Assembly (NCBI GenBank): GCA_026874595.1
Contig: CM049317.1
Location: 48,506,401-48,570,400 of the forward strand
DNA length: 64,000 nucleotides
Reading direction: 5' to 3'
From: Sipunculus nudus
Taxonomy: Eukaryota > Annelida > Sipuncula > Golfingiida > Sipunculidae
The notes beneath the pieces are model-generated. The model was not told the origin of the DNA and did not search any database. It saw nothing but the letters and a program-made list of their open reading frames with translations. The position numbers were made by a program, and so were the translations under genes. This document shows, one piece after another, positions 38,001 to 45,359 of this stretch (position 1 is the first letter of the stretch; the number at the start of each line of letters is the position of its first letter).

Positions 38001-40353
38001 TGATGAAACTGATTGGTTTAAACTTTACAAGAATTATTCTATGGTAGGGTTCTGCCAGTTTTATAATAGATTGGGTAAATACAGTTTTTAAAAAGCATTG
38101 TAGCCAATTGAAAAAGGCTTTCTGTATTTGAAAACAGATTTGATTTCATGCTGAGTTTCAGCAGCCAAGTCATGAGGTCACTCAGTACAAACAGGTGGGG
38201 TCCAGACATTACCATGGCAACTGACCTGGCTCGGGGGGGGGGGGGGGGGGGACGTCTAGTCACAGCGTCTAGACGTCTAGACACAATGTTTAGATGCAGA
38301 ATTCCCAGATTATTGGAACTATATCTTTCAACTGTTTGAAAAAACTTGGTTTGCATTTAAAGCGAATCAGGTTTATCATCATATCACATGTGAACTGCTG
38401 CGCCCTCATTTTTGGTTGACCTCTGACCTTTCCTTGCTGCCCAGTGACCATTTGTGCTTCTGTTTCCACACATAAACCCGCATATCTCGGGAACCATTTG
38501 ACCGATCAGGCTAAAACTTTTGCACAAATGTAGCCCTTTGATAGCTTTATAACATGCACTAAAAATGGTGGCGCCACCTACATTAATGTGTTTTTTACAA
38601 GCGAAAATGTAATTTTAAACTCTTCTAGCTTATACACTGATTTATGATGAAACTGCAACCATTTTGGCACAGCGTCAATCTGTTCATCTGCCTTGGGATA
38701 TATCACTCATATCTCAGCAGTGGTTTGACTTATCCACCTGAAATTTTGCAGGTTTATACATCCTGGACAGCTTTCTCGATTTTATGACAGGTGGCGCCAC
38801 CTACATTCACATTTACTCTGCAGACATCCAAGCTCTATCTCGGGAACTGTTTGACCGATTGGGCCAAAATTTTGCATGTGTATAGATCTCACATAGCTCT
38901 TCACCATAGGCTAAACTGTTGGCACCACCTGCAACCACTTATGAACACCGTCCATCTGTTCATCTACATTGGGATAAAATCGCTCATATCTCAGCAGTGG
39001 TTTGACTTATCCACCTGAAATTTTGCAGGTTTATACACCCTGGACAATTTTCTCGATTTTATGACAGTTGGCACCACATACATTCATGTTTACGCTGCAG
39101 ACATCCAATGCTAATATGCAACACACCTCACTCTATTCCCCTTGCCACTTAATCCATGCCTCACTTCACCTGTCCCACTCTGATTTCTGTGGATATAATA
39201 GTCGCTTGTTGACTACCCATATTCTAGTTTTAAAAAGTCCTAGTCTGAAACTTGCAGGTCCGAAATGTCCATTTTGCTGAAATCATAATGACTAAGGTAG
39301 ATATGCAGGACTTAAAAGGATCAAAATTAAATTTTAAAAATAAACCTCCATTCATACTCCCAAACTTTGCACAGGTTTGCATTAGGCCTGTAGGCCTTGT
39401 TTTGAAGAAAGAAAAGAGTTTTCATCTGGTGTCAGCAGCATTCAGGTTTGTCAGTTGTCCTTGTCCAGTAAAGGACAGTCTGTTAGCCGAGATAAAGGCT
39501 GAAGATTTGCTGAAAGGGGGGTCAGTATTAGAGACCATGGGACTGCAGTGTCATGGAATAAGATTTTACACAACCTTTGAACCATGTAATATTGTGTTGT
39601 AACTGAAATTGGGCTTAACTGGAATAAATTTGTTGTATTGGCACCCCTACATGTCTGCTTTATTTAAAGTCATGTTACAGACCCTGAATGTATGTCACGG
39701 TGAGAGTTTTGTGTTTCCCTTGATATATGGTAATATACCATGATAACGGTCCTTTCAAATTGAATAATTTTGATGTGCAGATTCATCAGTGATTCATTCA
39801 GTCTGTGTAATGACAAAGTCAGGAACCAAGATTTCTGAAATTTAATTTTAAGTATTCTCTACCTAGTGCTGTGACATTGGTAAAGGAAGGAAGGAAGACC
39901 TAAAACTAGATGGTATACTTAATATGACTCCATAAGGATCAAACAAAACATTGCTGCCGCATTTCCAACAGTCATTTCACTCAAGATGACATCATAGGGA
40001 ATCCCCTTATTTCACTGGCATTTCTATGTAACAAAAATTACGTCTTATTAAATATCTTTCTCGAAGAAATAGGGTGCATGAAGTAATGCAGGATATGAAC
40101 TAATGTAGACTTTACACTAATCAGTAATAGTATGAGATGAGCATTTATCATTTGTGTTTCAGCAGGTGACAATGAAGGTGATGCTGATGAAGAGATGGAT
40201 ATTGAGGAGGAAGAGGATGATGATGTCACACCCACCAATGGTGAGGTCACACCAGTGGAGTCAATAGGTCAAGGTCGCAGCGCAACACCAGAAAATCAAG
40301 GTCAATCCAGTGCACAAGAAGAAGACAAAACAAGTTCAAAGAAGGACGACTGA
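13601..40353 (+). CDS. LNPK: Lunapark (LNPK), complete coding gene of 11 exons
   Basis: Exons join as 13601-13627, 18277-18318, 20118-20305, 26165-26223, 26352-26392, 32847-32933, 33456-33504, 34769-34945, 35440-35622, 36129-36239 and 40166-40353, for 1152 nt and 383 residues with all phases consistent. Lunapark stabilises three-way junctions of tubular ER. Order: N-terminus MGAIFS, fitting the known N-myristoylation signal; an EIESLEKLKRR coiled region; membrane segments at about 44-66 and 75-98; a second coiled region 107-140 (ENETYKKAKEILEKFDPD); a Pro-rich linker 180-243; the lunapark C4 zinc ribbon with Cys266, Cys269, Cys288 and Cys291 and the DYLVGDGPENRYALIC and SHNGMALKEEF signatures; an acidic tail from 323 (EEEEDDD). 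It ends KKDD, a possible dilysine ER-retrieval signal. It is divergent from STT3B and convergent with HIBADH. The C-terminal tail is shorter than in vertebrates. Confidence 0.95.
13945..16690 (+). repeat. 31-bp polypurine minisatellite in LNPK intron 1
   Basis: Units of about 31 bp with GATGGACAGG, AAAGAGGAAC and AGATGGAGGG blocks run in the LNPK sense direction, dense to about 16000 and more degenerate to 16690. Some units carry a 5-bp CTGAT insertion (e.g. 14464-14475, 15370, 15681). A higher-order duplication of 311 bp (about 10 units) is visible, since marker variants at 15301 and 15370 recur at 15612 and 15681. The minus strand is pyrimidine-rich and nearly free of stops in all three frames, producing ORFs of up to 520 codons that are very unlikely to be genes. 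Confidence 0.95.
16534..16650 (+). repeat. 39-bp tandem repeat, three units
   Basis: Units starting ACAGTTTGACAGACAGGG begin at 16534, 16573 and 16612 and are nearly identical, much less diverged than the surrounding 31-bp array, so this is a recent local expansion at its right end. Confidence 0.9.
16691..18276 (+). other. LNPK intron 1, right part, with G-run clusters
   Basis: Contains three G-rich clusters on the LNPK sense strand: about 17118-17150 (T run, then G10, TGGG and GGGAGGGG), 17545-17560 and 17578-17592. No exon was recognised; the ORF pair at 17713-18058 has no known domain. Confidence 0.5.
18277..18318 (+). CDS. LNPK: LNPK exon 2 (residues 10-23)
   Basis: Encodes KKPSTMEVLEGLQK between acceptor TTTTCAG and donor GTAATT, phase 0 on both sides. 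The KPST.EVLE pattern is the conserved lunapark N-terminal segment. Confidence 0.92.
18780..19020 (+). mobile_element. tRNA-derived SINE in LNPK intron 2
   Basis: A B box GGTTTCGATCC lies at 18834-18844 with a degraded tRNA-like head before it. The body has TTTTCTCTGTGTTCTACGG and GTTTCCTCCCCC (about 18893-18923), resembling a central block shared by SINEs of many marine animals (family not named with confidence). The end is A-rich near 19008. No intact tRNA cloverleaf is present. Confidence 0.65.
19021..20009 (+). other. LNPK intron 2, AT-rich remainder
   Basis: No exon, RNA gene or clear repeat unit was recognised in this AT-rich stretch. Confidence 0.4.
20010..20093 (+). repeat. (TA)n-(TATG)n microsatellite beside LNPK exon 3
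   Basis: About 28 TA repeats (20010-20067) pass into about seven TATG units (to 20093). The array ends 24 bp before the acceptor AG of exon 3 and so sits over the likely branch-point region. Confidence 0.97.
20118..20305 (+). CDS. LNPK: LNPK exon 3 (residues 24-86, first membrane segment)
   Basis: Encodes EIESLEKLKRRNLENQ, then GSLILYSVLIYGLVAVLMYF (first membrane segment), a short WPRTWKDR loop and CLTPFLVFPV, the start of the second. Acceptor TGTACAG; donor GTAGGT, phase 2. Reading past the donor meets an in-frame TAG at 20307-20309, so retention of intron 3 would truncate after residue 86. Confidence 0.95.
20370..20834 (+). mobile_element. MITE-like element with ACTGTGGTTG end, LNPK intron 3
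   Basis: Starts ACTGTGGTTGGCTTTT and ends with the degenerate inverse AAAGGTAACCCCAGT. It shares its full length with the better preserved copy at 36290-36749, including the block TACAGCAGTATTTGTATA. No coding capacity. Confidence 0.7.
20835..21369 (+). other. LNPK intron 3 segment with a GC-rich repeat start
   Basis: Mostly AT-rich. At 21190-21300 there is a GC-rich block (GCGGATACTATG followed by CCGCCGCCGCC) that resembles the start of the 45.36-kb repeat and probably forms the head of the family A copy that follows. TGACCTCTGACCT, a DR1-like motif, is at 21352-21364. Confidence 0.5.
21370..22325 (+). repeat. Family A repeat copy in LNPK intron 3
   Basis: Alternating monomers with a CTCATATCTC segment, a TTTTGCATGTTTAT segment and a GGTGGNNCCACC near-palindrome at 21502, 21604, 21884, 22013 and 22160. 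The copy ends at the GACTACCCGTATTCTAGTT terminus near 22320. It is homologous to 38390-39232 in the same orientation and to 675-2180 and 60775-61310 in reverse. Confidence 0.85.
22326..23499 (+). other. LNPK intron 3, unassigned
   Basis: No exon or RNA gene recognised. A G-rich segment lies at 23068-23097. The minus-strand ORF at 22378-22680 has no recognisable domain. Confidence 0.4.
23500..24600 (+). repeat. Family B dispersed repeat, two internal units
   Basis: Begins with GTGAGCTTATGTGATGG and has two units of about 446 bp, each ending in a GTGGCACCACC near-palindrome (23960 and 24406). Shared text includes AATCTTCTTCTCC, GATCCAAGGAACAGTCTCTC and GAGTTACAGGT. The same family occurs at 37440-38030. 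Confidence 0.8.
24601..26164 (+). other. LNPK intron 3, right end
   Basis: Degenerate repeats are visible: 25010-25150 has three diverged units with AGATTTGGCAA and CAGGTCAAG, and 25380-25690 has three diverged units of about 120 bp with TTTCAGGAG and GACTTGT. No exon recognised. Confidence 0.45.
26165..26223 (+). CDS. LNPK: LNPK exon 4 (residues 86-106, end of second membrane segment)
   Basis: Encodes VWLTKRFLHWYFVKRITKN between acceptor TTTACAG and donor GTTTGC. The phases (2 in, 1 out) match exons 3 and 5. The donor is weak, but the joined reading matches lunapark and no better donor is nearby. Confidence 0.88.
26352..26392 (+). CDS. LNPK: LNPK exon 5 (residues 106-119)
   Basis: Encodes (D)AALEDCKEKKKQI after acceptor CTTTCAG, ending at donor GTGAGC in phase 0. 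It begins the second coiled region. The intron before it is only 128 bp. Confidence 0.92.
26520..27865 (+). repeat. Family C dispersed repeat, two units of about 680 bp in LNPK intron 5
   Basis: AGATGTCCCCAAAATCTCCT starts at 26659 and again at 27339, a period of 680 bp. The head has a CAGCTGACTATAAGTCATCTG hairpin-like segment (26523-26548) and GTCCGT-rich text. The reverse-orientation copy fills 62160-64000. Confidence 0.85.
27866..29921 (+). other. LNPK intron 5, AT-rich, unassigned
   Basis: No exon recognised. A fragment of the CAGCTGAGTGCCGTGACCC terminus (29618-29650) marks another dispersed-repeat end. The short ORFs are not conserved. Confidence 0.4.
29922..30715 (+). pseudogene. Dead non-LTR retrotransposon, reverse transcriptase C-terminal region
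   Basis: An open stretch (29927-30259) followed by interrupted reading in the same frame gives DYGNSFFIGLP, LQFCAAKVI, AYKSLHNMAPDYLSE and KWKLENIFFKKLF. These are the motifs that follow the RT palm in CR1/L2/Jockey-type elements (usual forms DYCNSLL.GLP, LQN.AA, YK.LHG.AP.YL). Stops break it, for example TGA at 30257-30259 just before the DYG motif, and the YLSE motif is followed by a stop. Only the 3' part is present, in LNPK intron 5 and in sense orientation. Confidence 0.85.
30716..32846 (+). other. LNPK intron 5, right part
   Basis: No exon or RNA gene recognised. A G-rich run lies at about 31365-31380. Short degenerate repetition (TTAGGTACTGGGGAACATA-like) occurs at 32580-32635. Confidence 0.4.
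32847..32933 (+). CDS. LNPK: LNPK exon 6 (residues 120-148, coiled region)
   Basis: Encodes LEDVMENETYKKAKEILEKF then DPDRFKQIK, phase 0 on both sides, acceptor CTTCCAG, donor GTGAGG. The VME.ETYK.AK.ILE.FDPD pattern is a lunapark hallmark. Confidence 0.96.
33456..33504 (+). CDS. LNPK: LNPK exon 7 (residues 149-165)
   Basis: Encodes DPMDKTPGTMETPDGQ and the first base of the next codon; acceptor TTTGCAG, donor GTATGG. Weakly conserved linker, supported by phase and splice sites. Confidence 0.85.
33505..34768 (+). other. LNPK intron 7
   Basis: Contains a T/A tract (33640-33698, TTTATTTATT-like) flanked by degenerate repeats with GACCAGTTGCAGACAGT words between 33570 and 34010. No exon recognised. 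Confidence 0.5.
34769..34945 (+). CDS. LNPK: LNPK exon 8 (residues 165-224, proline-rich linker)
   Basis: Encodes ELRQRTASARAM, then a Pro/Arg-rich stretch (GPTPRPPPGTPHLPPG) to QFTPM. ELRQRTA matches the conserved (I/L)RQRTA of lunapark. Acceptor TACACAG, donor GTAAGT in phase 1. Confidence 0.95.
35440..35622 (+). CDS. LNPK: LNPK exon 9 (residues 224-285, first half of the zinc ribbon)
   Basis: Encodes PRPVLPRERTATDRFIDYLV then GDGPENRYALICKDC and SHNGMALKEEFQYL. It carries Cys266 and Cys269 of the C4 zinc ribbon and is the most conserved part of the protein. Acceptor ATTCCAG, donor GTAAGT, phase 1. Confidence 0.97.
36129..36239 (+). CDS. LNPK: LNPK exon 10 (residues 285-322, second half of the zinc ribbon)
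   Basis: Encodes SFRCCYCFALNPARKQRPKP then a Pro-rich tail. Cys288 and Cys291 complete the ribbon; Cys289 replaces the Ala often found there. The ALNPARK motif is diagnostic. Acceptor ATTCCAG, donor GTCAGT. Confidence 0.97.
36290..36749 (+). mobile_element. MITE with ACTGTGGTTG inverted ends, LNPK intron 10
   Basis: Begins ACTGTGGTTGGCTTT (36290) and ends AAAGGCAACCACAGT (36749), inverted with one mismatch. It is homologous to 20370-20834, and a similar right end occurs near 55333-55346. No ORF of its own is supported. Confidence 0.8.
36750..37439 (+). other. LNPK intron 10, unassigned segment
   Basis: AT-rich, with a short (TA)7 run near 37350. No exon recognised. Confidence 0.4.
37440..38035 (+). 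repeat. Family B repeat copy, LNPK intron 10
   Basis: Starts with GTGAGCTTATGCGATGGCGC and follows family B text (AAATCTTCTTCTC, GATCCCTGGAACAATCTCTC, GAGTTACAGG) to a perfect GGTGGCGCCACC at 37923-37934. The segment 37922-38011 is repeated without change at 38566-38655. Confidence 0.85.
38225..38285 (+). repeat. G run followed by a nested palindrome
   Basis: A run of more than 20 G (about 38229-38250) is followed by GACGTCTAGTCACAGCGTCT and AGACGTCTAGAC, a cluster of overlapping palindromic GTCTAGAC words. The run length is uncertain in any assembly. Confidence 0.85.
38390..39232 (+). repeat. Family A repeat copy with an inserted family B patch, LNPK intron 10
   Basis: Parallels 21330-22325: DR1-like TGACCTCTGACCT (38417-38429), ATATCTCGGGAACC, palindromes at 38567 and 38790 and the GACTACCCATATTCTAGTTT end near 39232. 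Compared with the 21-kb copy it is interrupted after the palindrome at 38567 by 77 bases matching the family B copy at 37935-38011. Confidence 0.88.
39233..40165 (+). other. LNPK intron 10, right end
   Basis: No exon recognised. The 116-codon ORF at 39252-39602 has no known domain and no splice signals that fit the LNPK phase. Confidence 0.45.
40166..40353 (+). CDS. LNPK: LNPK exon 11 (residues 322-383, acidic tail and stop)
   Basis: Encodes GDNEGDADEEMDIEEEEDDD, then a Thr/Ser/Gln-rich segment ending SSKKDD and TGA. The acceptor is TTTCAGCAG, where the second AG keeps GDNEG; using the first AG would add one codon. The acidic tail is typical of lunapark. The last four residues, KKDD, fit the KKXX form. 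Confidence 0.92.
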
Positions 40354-41359
40354 TTAACATGCTGATTGCTTTAGTGTTTGAATGAGAAGGGAAGAAGTCC
40401 GGAATGAATGTGTAATTGTTTGCATCTTAAATCAGCTGATCTCAACTGTTGTGTTCTTTATTATGTGAGCTGATATCACATCAGTCACCAATGCTTTAAC
40501 CTCTGATACCCCACAAGTGCTTAGTATGCAATACACTGGGTAGGTTCTCTACAGCCTTGCCTGCTATTTCTTTTGTCTATTAACTACATGCTTATTTGTA
40601 AGTGAAGGGCCAATGGTCTATTATAATCAGTGATTGGTCGATGCAAAATGATCTGATCATCAGTCTTGCAGTGCCATAATTGATAGAGAAGTTTAGCAAA
40701 TAATATAGGTTTTGTAATGAGGAAATGTATGCTTTCATTTGATTTATGTGCGCAAACTAGAAAATTCTGTGTTTACAAGTAACTTCATACTCAAGCTTAC
40801 TACACACGCATAGGCTATTAAATTATCCCATATATTAGCAGACATATAGGTCTGTATGTCAGTTGAGACAATGTACAAGTCTGTATCAGGTAAGAAATTT
40901 CATACTCCTAAACAACCGATCAATTCTGATTTTCGGTCTGCAGATGTGAACCAATTTTTAGCGATGATCGATCATGAAATTACAACCAATTCCCAGCACT
41001 CTCTGTTTGACAGAAAAATGCTGTTGTTTTGGCCAGTTCCACAGGAGGTCCTATTTCACAGGTTTCATTATATTCCGCATGCTTATTTGACAGATAAATG
41101 CTGTTGCTTTCCTTCCACCAGTGTCATAGCTGTCAGTCTACATAGGTTGCATATCATCAGTCTAAGCTCATGTTAATGTTATATATGTTGTTCAATATAA
41201 GCTATCTGTTGCATATAAATTTGATTATTGTAGCTGCAAGTGCCATACTCATAATTAACTGTTCTCATTATCACATACATATACATGTATATATGTAAAC
41301 TAGAGTGTGAAGTTCTGAATGAGTGTTAGTTAATAATTTTATGAGGACATGTTCTTTCA
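40354..41359 (+). other. LNPK 3' UTR and downstream DNA
   Basis: Follows the LNPK stop. No AATAAA was seen before 42842, where it lies inside a MITE; the variant ATTAAA occurs near 40818. The transcript end is therefore not fixed. The 106-codon ORF at 40856-41176 has no recognised domain. Confidence 0.45.
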
Positions 41360-41629
41360 CAGGGCTTGACATTAACAGTTAACCCCTTGCCCGGGGTAAG
41401 TGAAGGTTCTAGAAAATAGTGGGAGGGCAAATAAAAGTCACCTCCTACTTTCCCGACTGCGCAAGTGGGTTCAATATAAACCTTTATCCGAATGCCTGAA
41501 AAGGATGTTTGTGTTCCTACATACAATCATTGATATTTGTAGGGCAAGTAAATTCATGTAGGGCAAGTAAAAGCTAGATGTTACTTGCCCAGTCGGGCAA
41601 GTACTTTTAGAAGTTAATGTCAAGCCCTG
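41360..41629. mobile_element. 270-bp MITE with CAGGGCTTGACATTAAC ends
   Basis: The left end CAGGGCTTGACATTAAC (41360) and right end GTTAATGTCAAGCCCTG (41629) are perfect 17-bp inverted repeats. Internal subterminal repeats of TACTTGCCC and GGGCAAGTA are also inverted. CAGGGNTTGA-type ends are common in hAT-like MITEs, but a clear 8-bp target duplication was not found. Confidence 0.85.
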
Positions 41630-42134
41630 TTTCATTATGTCTCCCCACCATGTAGTTTTTGGGCCGTTGGCATGTGTCATTTCTTGTGAACAAGATCACT
41701 TCAAACCAGTCAATATTTTTTCATAATATATGATAAATGACAAATTTCGAAAAGTGGTGACCTTGACCTTTATCTTCAAGGTCAAATCTTCTGGATTTTT
41801 GTGAATCCAAAAATATTTGAAGATCCATATATTTTTCCTCAAATTTGGGGATGGGTTGCACATAGGGAGGGTGAGACATATCTGTTTTTTTTTGCACTCA
41901 TTCTAGTTTCATCCTGTGTTCTGGAAAATTGAATTTTTCACATATAACTGTATCAGTGTTATATGGAGAGTATTCGAATGAGAGAATGTAACATTCCAAA
42001 ATCTATATATTTTCTGCAGACATGAATGGTTCATTATAGTAGATCATAAGAGGGTAGCCCTAAAAGTAATGTGTGATTTGGGGCAGATCTTTCTCTGTAA
42101 TAAGGATGTGGTGTTTTGTAAACTTAAGTATCGT
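41630..42134. other. Intergenic, unassigned
   Basis: Contains GACCTTGACC and AAGGTCAA words near 41758-41785, similar to the 45.4-kb repeat family. No exon recognised. Confidence 0.4.
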
Positions 42135-42480
42135 TCCATGTGCATGTATATGCATGAAAACATGTTTTAATGTGGGCATAGATGCGTGAACTGGCAGAAT
42201 TATAAAGTGGTATAGTGGGTCTAATAGGTCTTCCAAAAAGATACTTGAGTGACGTTATTTATAGATACTGGAGTGACGTTATTTAAAGCTACTGGAGTTA
42301 CGTTATTTTAAGATGCTGGAGTGACGTAATTTTACTGGGTCCTGAGTTCATGCAGAGGTTGCAGGCCCTATGCATGAAAATCACCACAGGAGTGATTTTC
42401 ATGAATATATGCTAATGGGCTCATGGAAACACCAGTGTTGCAAAATCATATGAGTAATTTTTCCATGCCTATACATGCAC
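42135..42480 (+). repeat. Dispersed repeat shared with HIBADH intron 4, containing a 24-bp CRE-like array
   Basis: Shares ordered blocks (CATGTGCATGTA, TGCATGAAAA, GTGAACTGG, CAAAAAGAT, CAAAATCATA) with 53475-53760. Four 24-bp units at 42240-42335 each hold TGACGTTA, TTACGTTA or TGACGTAA; the 53-kb copy has one degenerate unit. Confidence 0.8.
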
Positions 42481-42840
42481 ACGGAAAAAAAAAACAATTA
42501 AGGCTATTGCATGAAAGTAATAGTGTATATTTAACTGGTGCTATGATGATGCGAATTAAGTGAAATTTATGCAAAAAATAGAAGATCCTGATAGTTCAAA
42601 TATATAAGAATTTGTTTATCTGAAACAGGTAAATATGAGGTATTTATCTGGAGGTGTATTGTAGAGAATAATTTGTTTTTGCGCATGCTGTACAAATTTT
42701 AATTTTATTGATAAAATTTAAGGTGCCTTTAGTGACTGTCTGTTGCACCAAAGCTGCTGCCAATACCTAATTTTATCAGATAATCAGCAGTTGTAGATAG
42801 AATTTATTCTCCCTTTTACAGCACCCCCTATAAGGCCAAA

Positions 42841-43146
42841 AAATAAAAAGGTATGGTTCTCAGGGACTTTTTTTCAGAAATCATTGTGGGCACGCGGTAT
42901 TTTATTTTTGACCATTTTTGCATTTTTCCTTTAAAAATGTCATTTGATCAGGAAAAAACCTTAAAATATCAGGGTTCTTTTGCTAAACAGGTAAAAGCAC
43001 TACATAACAAAGGAAATTGTTTAAAAATTGTATTATTTTAATCAAAATTGTTTTATCTTCTTAAAGATTAAAATCAAAATAAAAATGTTTGATGTGGGGG
43101 GTTTAAATTTACGCGGGCAGTGCCTGAGAACCATACCTTTTTATTT
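42841..43146. mobile_element. 306-bp MITE with perfect 24-bp inverted ends
   Basis: The ends 42841-42864 and 43123-43146 are perfect inverted repeats (AAATAAAAAGGTATGG then TTCTCAGG). The 62-codon ORF inside (42853-43041) has no recognised motif. Subterminal text resembles 58496-58560 and 59437-59475. Confidence 0.9.
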
Positions 43147-45359
43147 AATTGATGATACCTGCTGATACTTTCTAAATTCTATTGCATATGCTTGAGATTG
43201 TACAAGGTACAAGTAAAAATTTGTAAAAATTAAGTAGTAGGTTTGTGAAGTCTCATACAAGCATCTATTTTTAGCAGAATTTATAGGTCAGGCCACTAGG
43301 TGTATTAGAAAGGGGCTCAACTTAATAGTTAGATAGACAGATAGTTAGATGAAATTTTGAAAGAGCTTTTCTTTGTATTTATGTAATTATATCAGATAAG
43401 TGATTGCACAGAGACATCAATAGTCTCTAAAATGAGACAGAAAAAACACAAGCAAGGCTTTCAGCATTTATTTTCCTTATAGCCTGGTATTTGCTCACTT
43501 TGTCCCTTTGTTGCACATTATGGAATCTATCCTGTGTAGATAAGCTTTAGTGACCTTAATTTGTAGTAATTTATAAGGATTCTTTATAGGTCTCAGATTG
43601 TAGAAATGTTACAAACTGTATTTGCTTTGGAGGAACAGTGCCTTACATTTCTGTGTTATTTGTTTTATTCTTTTCTTTTCTCTATATATTTGTGTTTTAA
43701 GTGTTTTGTATAATTGTTATTTTATAGAGTGAAGATCTAGAGTACAGTTGTGATAATCAGAGCAGTTGATGGATTTGGCAAAAACCCTGATGTTTTTCCC
43801 TTTGTCTCTTATTAATGCATGTCCTACAATTGGGATGTGCATACAGTCCTGATGGTGACCATGTAATTGGTGACTCATTTAAGATAAGCTGACATTGTTA
43901 CTGGTAAACATGGAATTGTGCATATAGTTCTTAAAGATCATGACAAAAGAGAATGTTTGCTAGGATGCACTCATATAAAGTGATATGAATGTATCATGTA
44001 TCAATATCATGTCGGTATCAGCAGATGTCCCGGTGTCACTATGTTGACAGTACATTACCATCCAGCATGTCAATTCCAACAAACATTTATGTTAACCTAC
44101 CTTTGGTTTTAATAATAGTCAGTGGCCCAGCTTGTGCAAGGCTATATAATAATGGCAAGAAATCAGTAAATTGGTACCTAACTGGCTAACCAGCACACAA
44201 TCAAACTAGAAATCTACATTGTAAGGATTGCAAGCCTTCCCCGTATGAGGGTCCTCAATGTGCGATGCTTCTTAAACCATTTTTGCATTCATTTTTTAAG
44301 CCCATATGCTCGGGTTCATTCATGCATATCTGACTATACATTTGTGAATATTCCTTGATGTTCCTGCATCTGGATCATGTGCTGGATCCACACCAAAGTT
44401 TTATCAATTCTTCATTGGCTCATGCCTGAAACACCCAGAATGTTTTGTGAGATATTGATAATGATTGCACAAGTTATTTTGTGTACAAATATACAAACAC
44501 ACGCACGAACAGGGATAAATGCATGTCCTCCAGGCCAGGGCAACAATTATCCACAAGAGACTGTATAGGGCATGCCATGAAGGACTGGCCAGATTGTGGT
44601 AATGTTTGATAAAATTCAGTCTCTGATCAGCTACAACTGATGACAACATGAATATTTATTCAAACATGGACACTTGATTGTTTCTACTTTCTGTAGCACT
44701 CTTTGACTCTGAAATGGAAATGATCCCCCTTGCATTTGGAAACTGGGATTTTGTGGCTCCCTAAAGTAGTGTATGACAGTATAGAGGGTGGTCACACATG
44801 ACATCACTTTTTGACAGTGCTGGACATGTAAGAAATGTGTTAAAGCAATTTTGGAACTATTAATTTATGTAATTAGGCTCATACTTAAGCTATGTAAATT
44901 CATAATTTTCTGAGAATGACTAATTACTGTTTTTATAGATGTTAGCCAAAACCATTCTTTTCCTGATATAATATACTCACTGCAAAGCCAGCTGTATGAC
45001 ACGGAATACCTGTATTTAATTTCATGATAATTATTGGGGGGATACGTAAAAATATTAGTAATGTGGAAAAATTCTGCTTTGATTTATTGATAGACATGCC
45101 ATGTTTTTTTTTGGCATTTGTGTCTAAATTTTATTGGCAATGTCATGCTTACAAAATGTCTATTCATGCTGAAATGAACCAGGTTGCCCTTTTTGAAATG
45201 TAAATATAAGAAGTGGAATTACTCAGGTGAGGTCAACATGGTGAGTTAAGTTTGTATGTGATGAGCAGGGGTATGCAAAAGAGACATTAATACATATTTT
45301 TTTATCAGCATATAAGGAATACATGAATATTTCTTAGGCAAATAATTGTATCGCCAGAC
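43147..45359. other. Intergenic between LNPK and HIBADH
   Basis: AT-rich. About 44325-44555 is homologous to the dispersed repeat at 7690-7910. No exon or RNA gene recognised. Confidence 0.45.
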
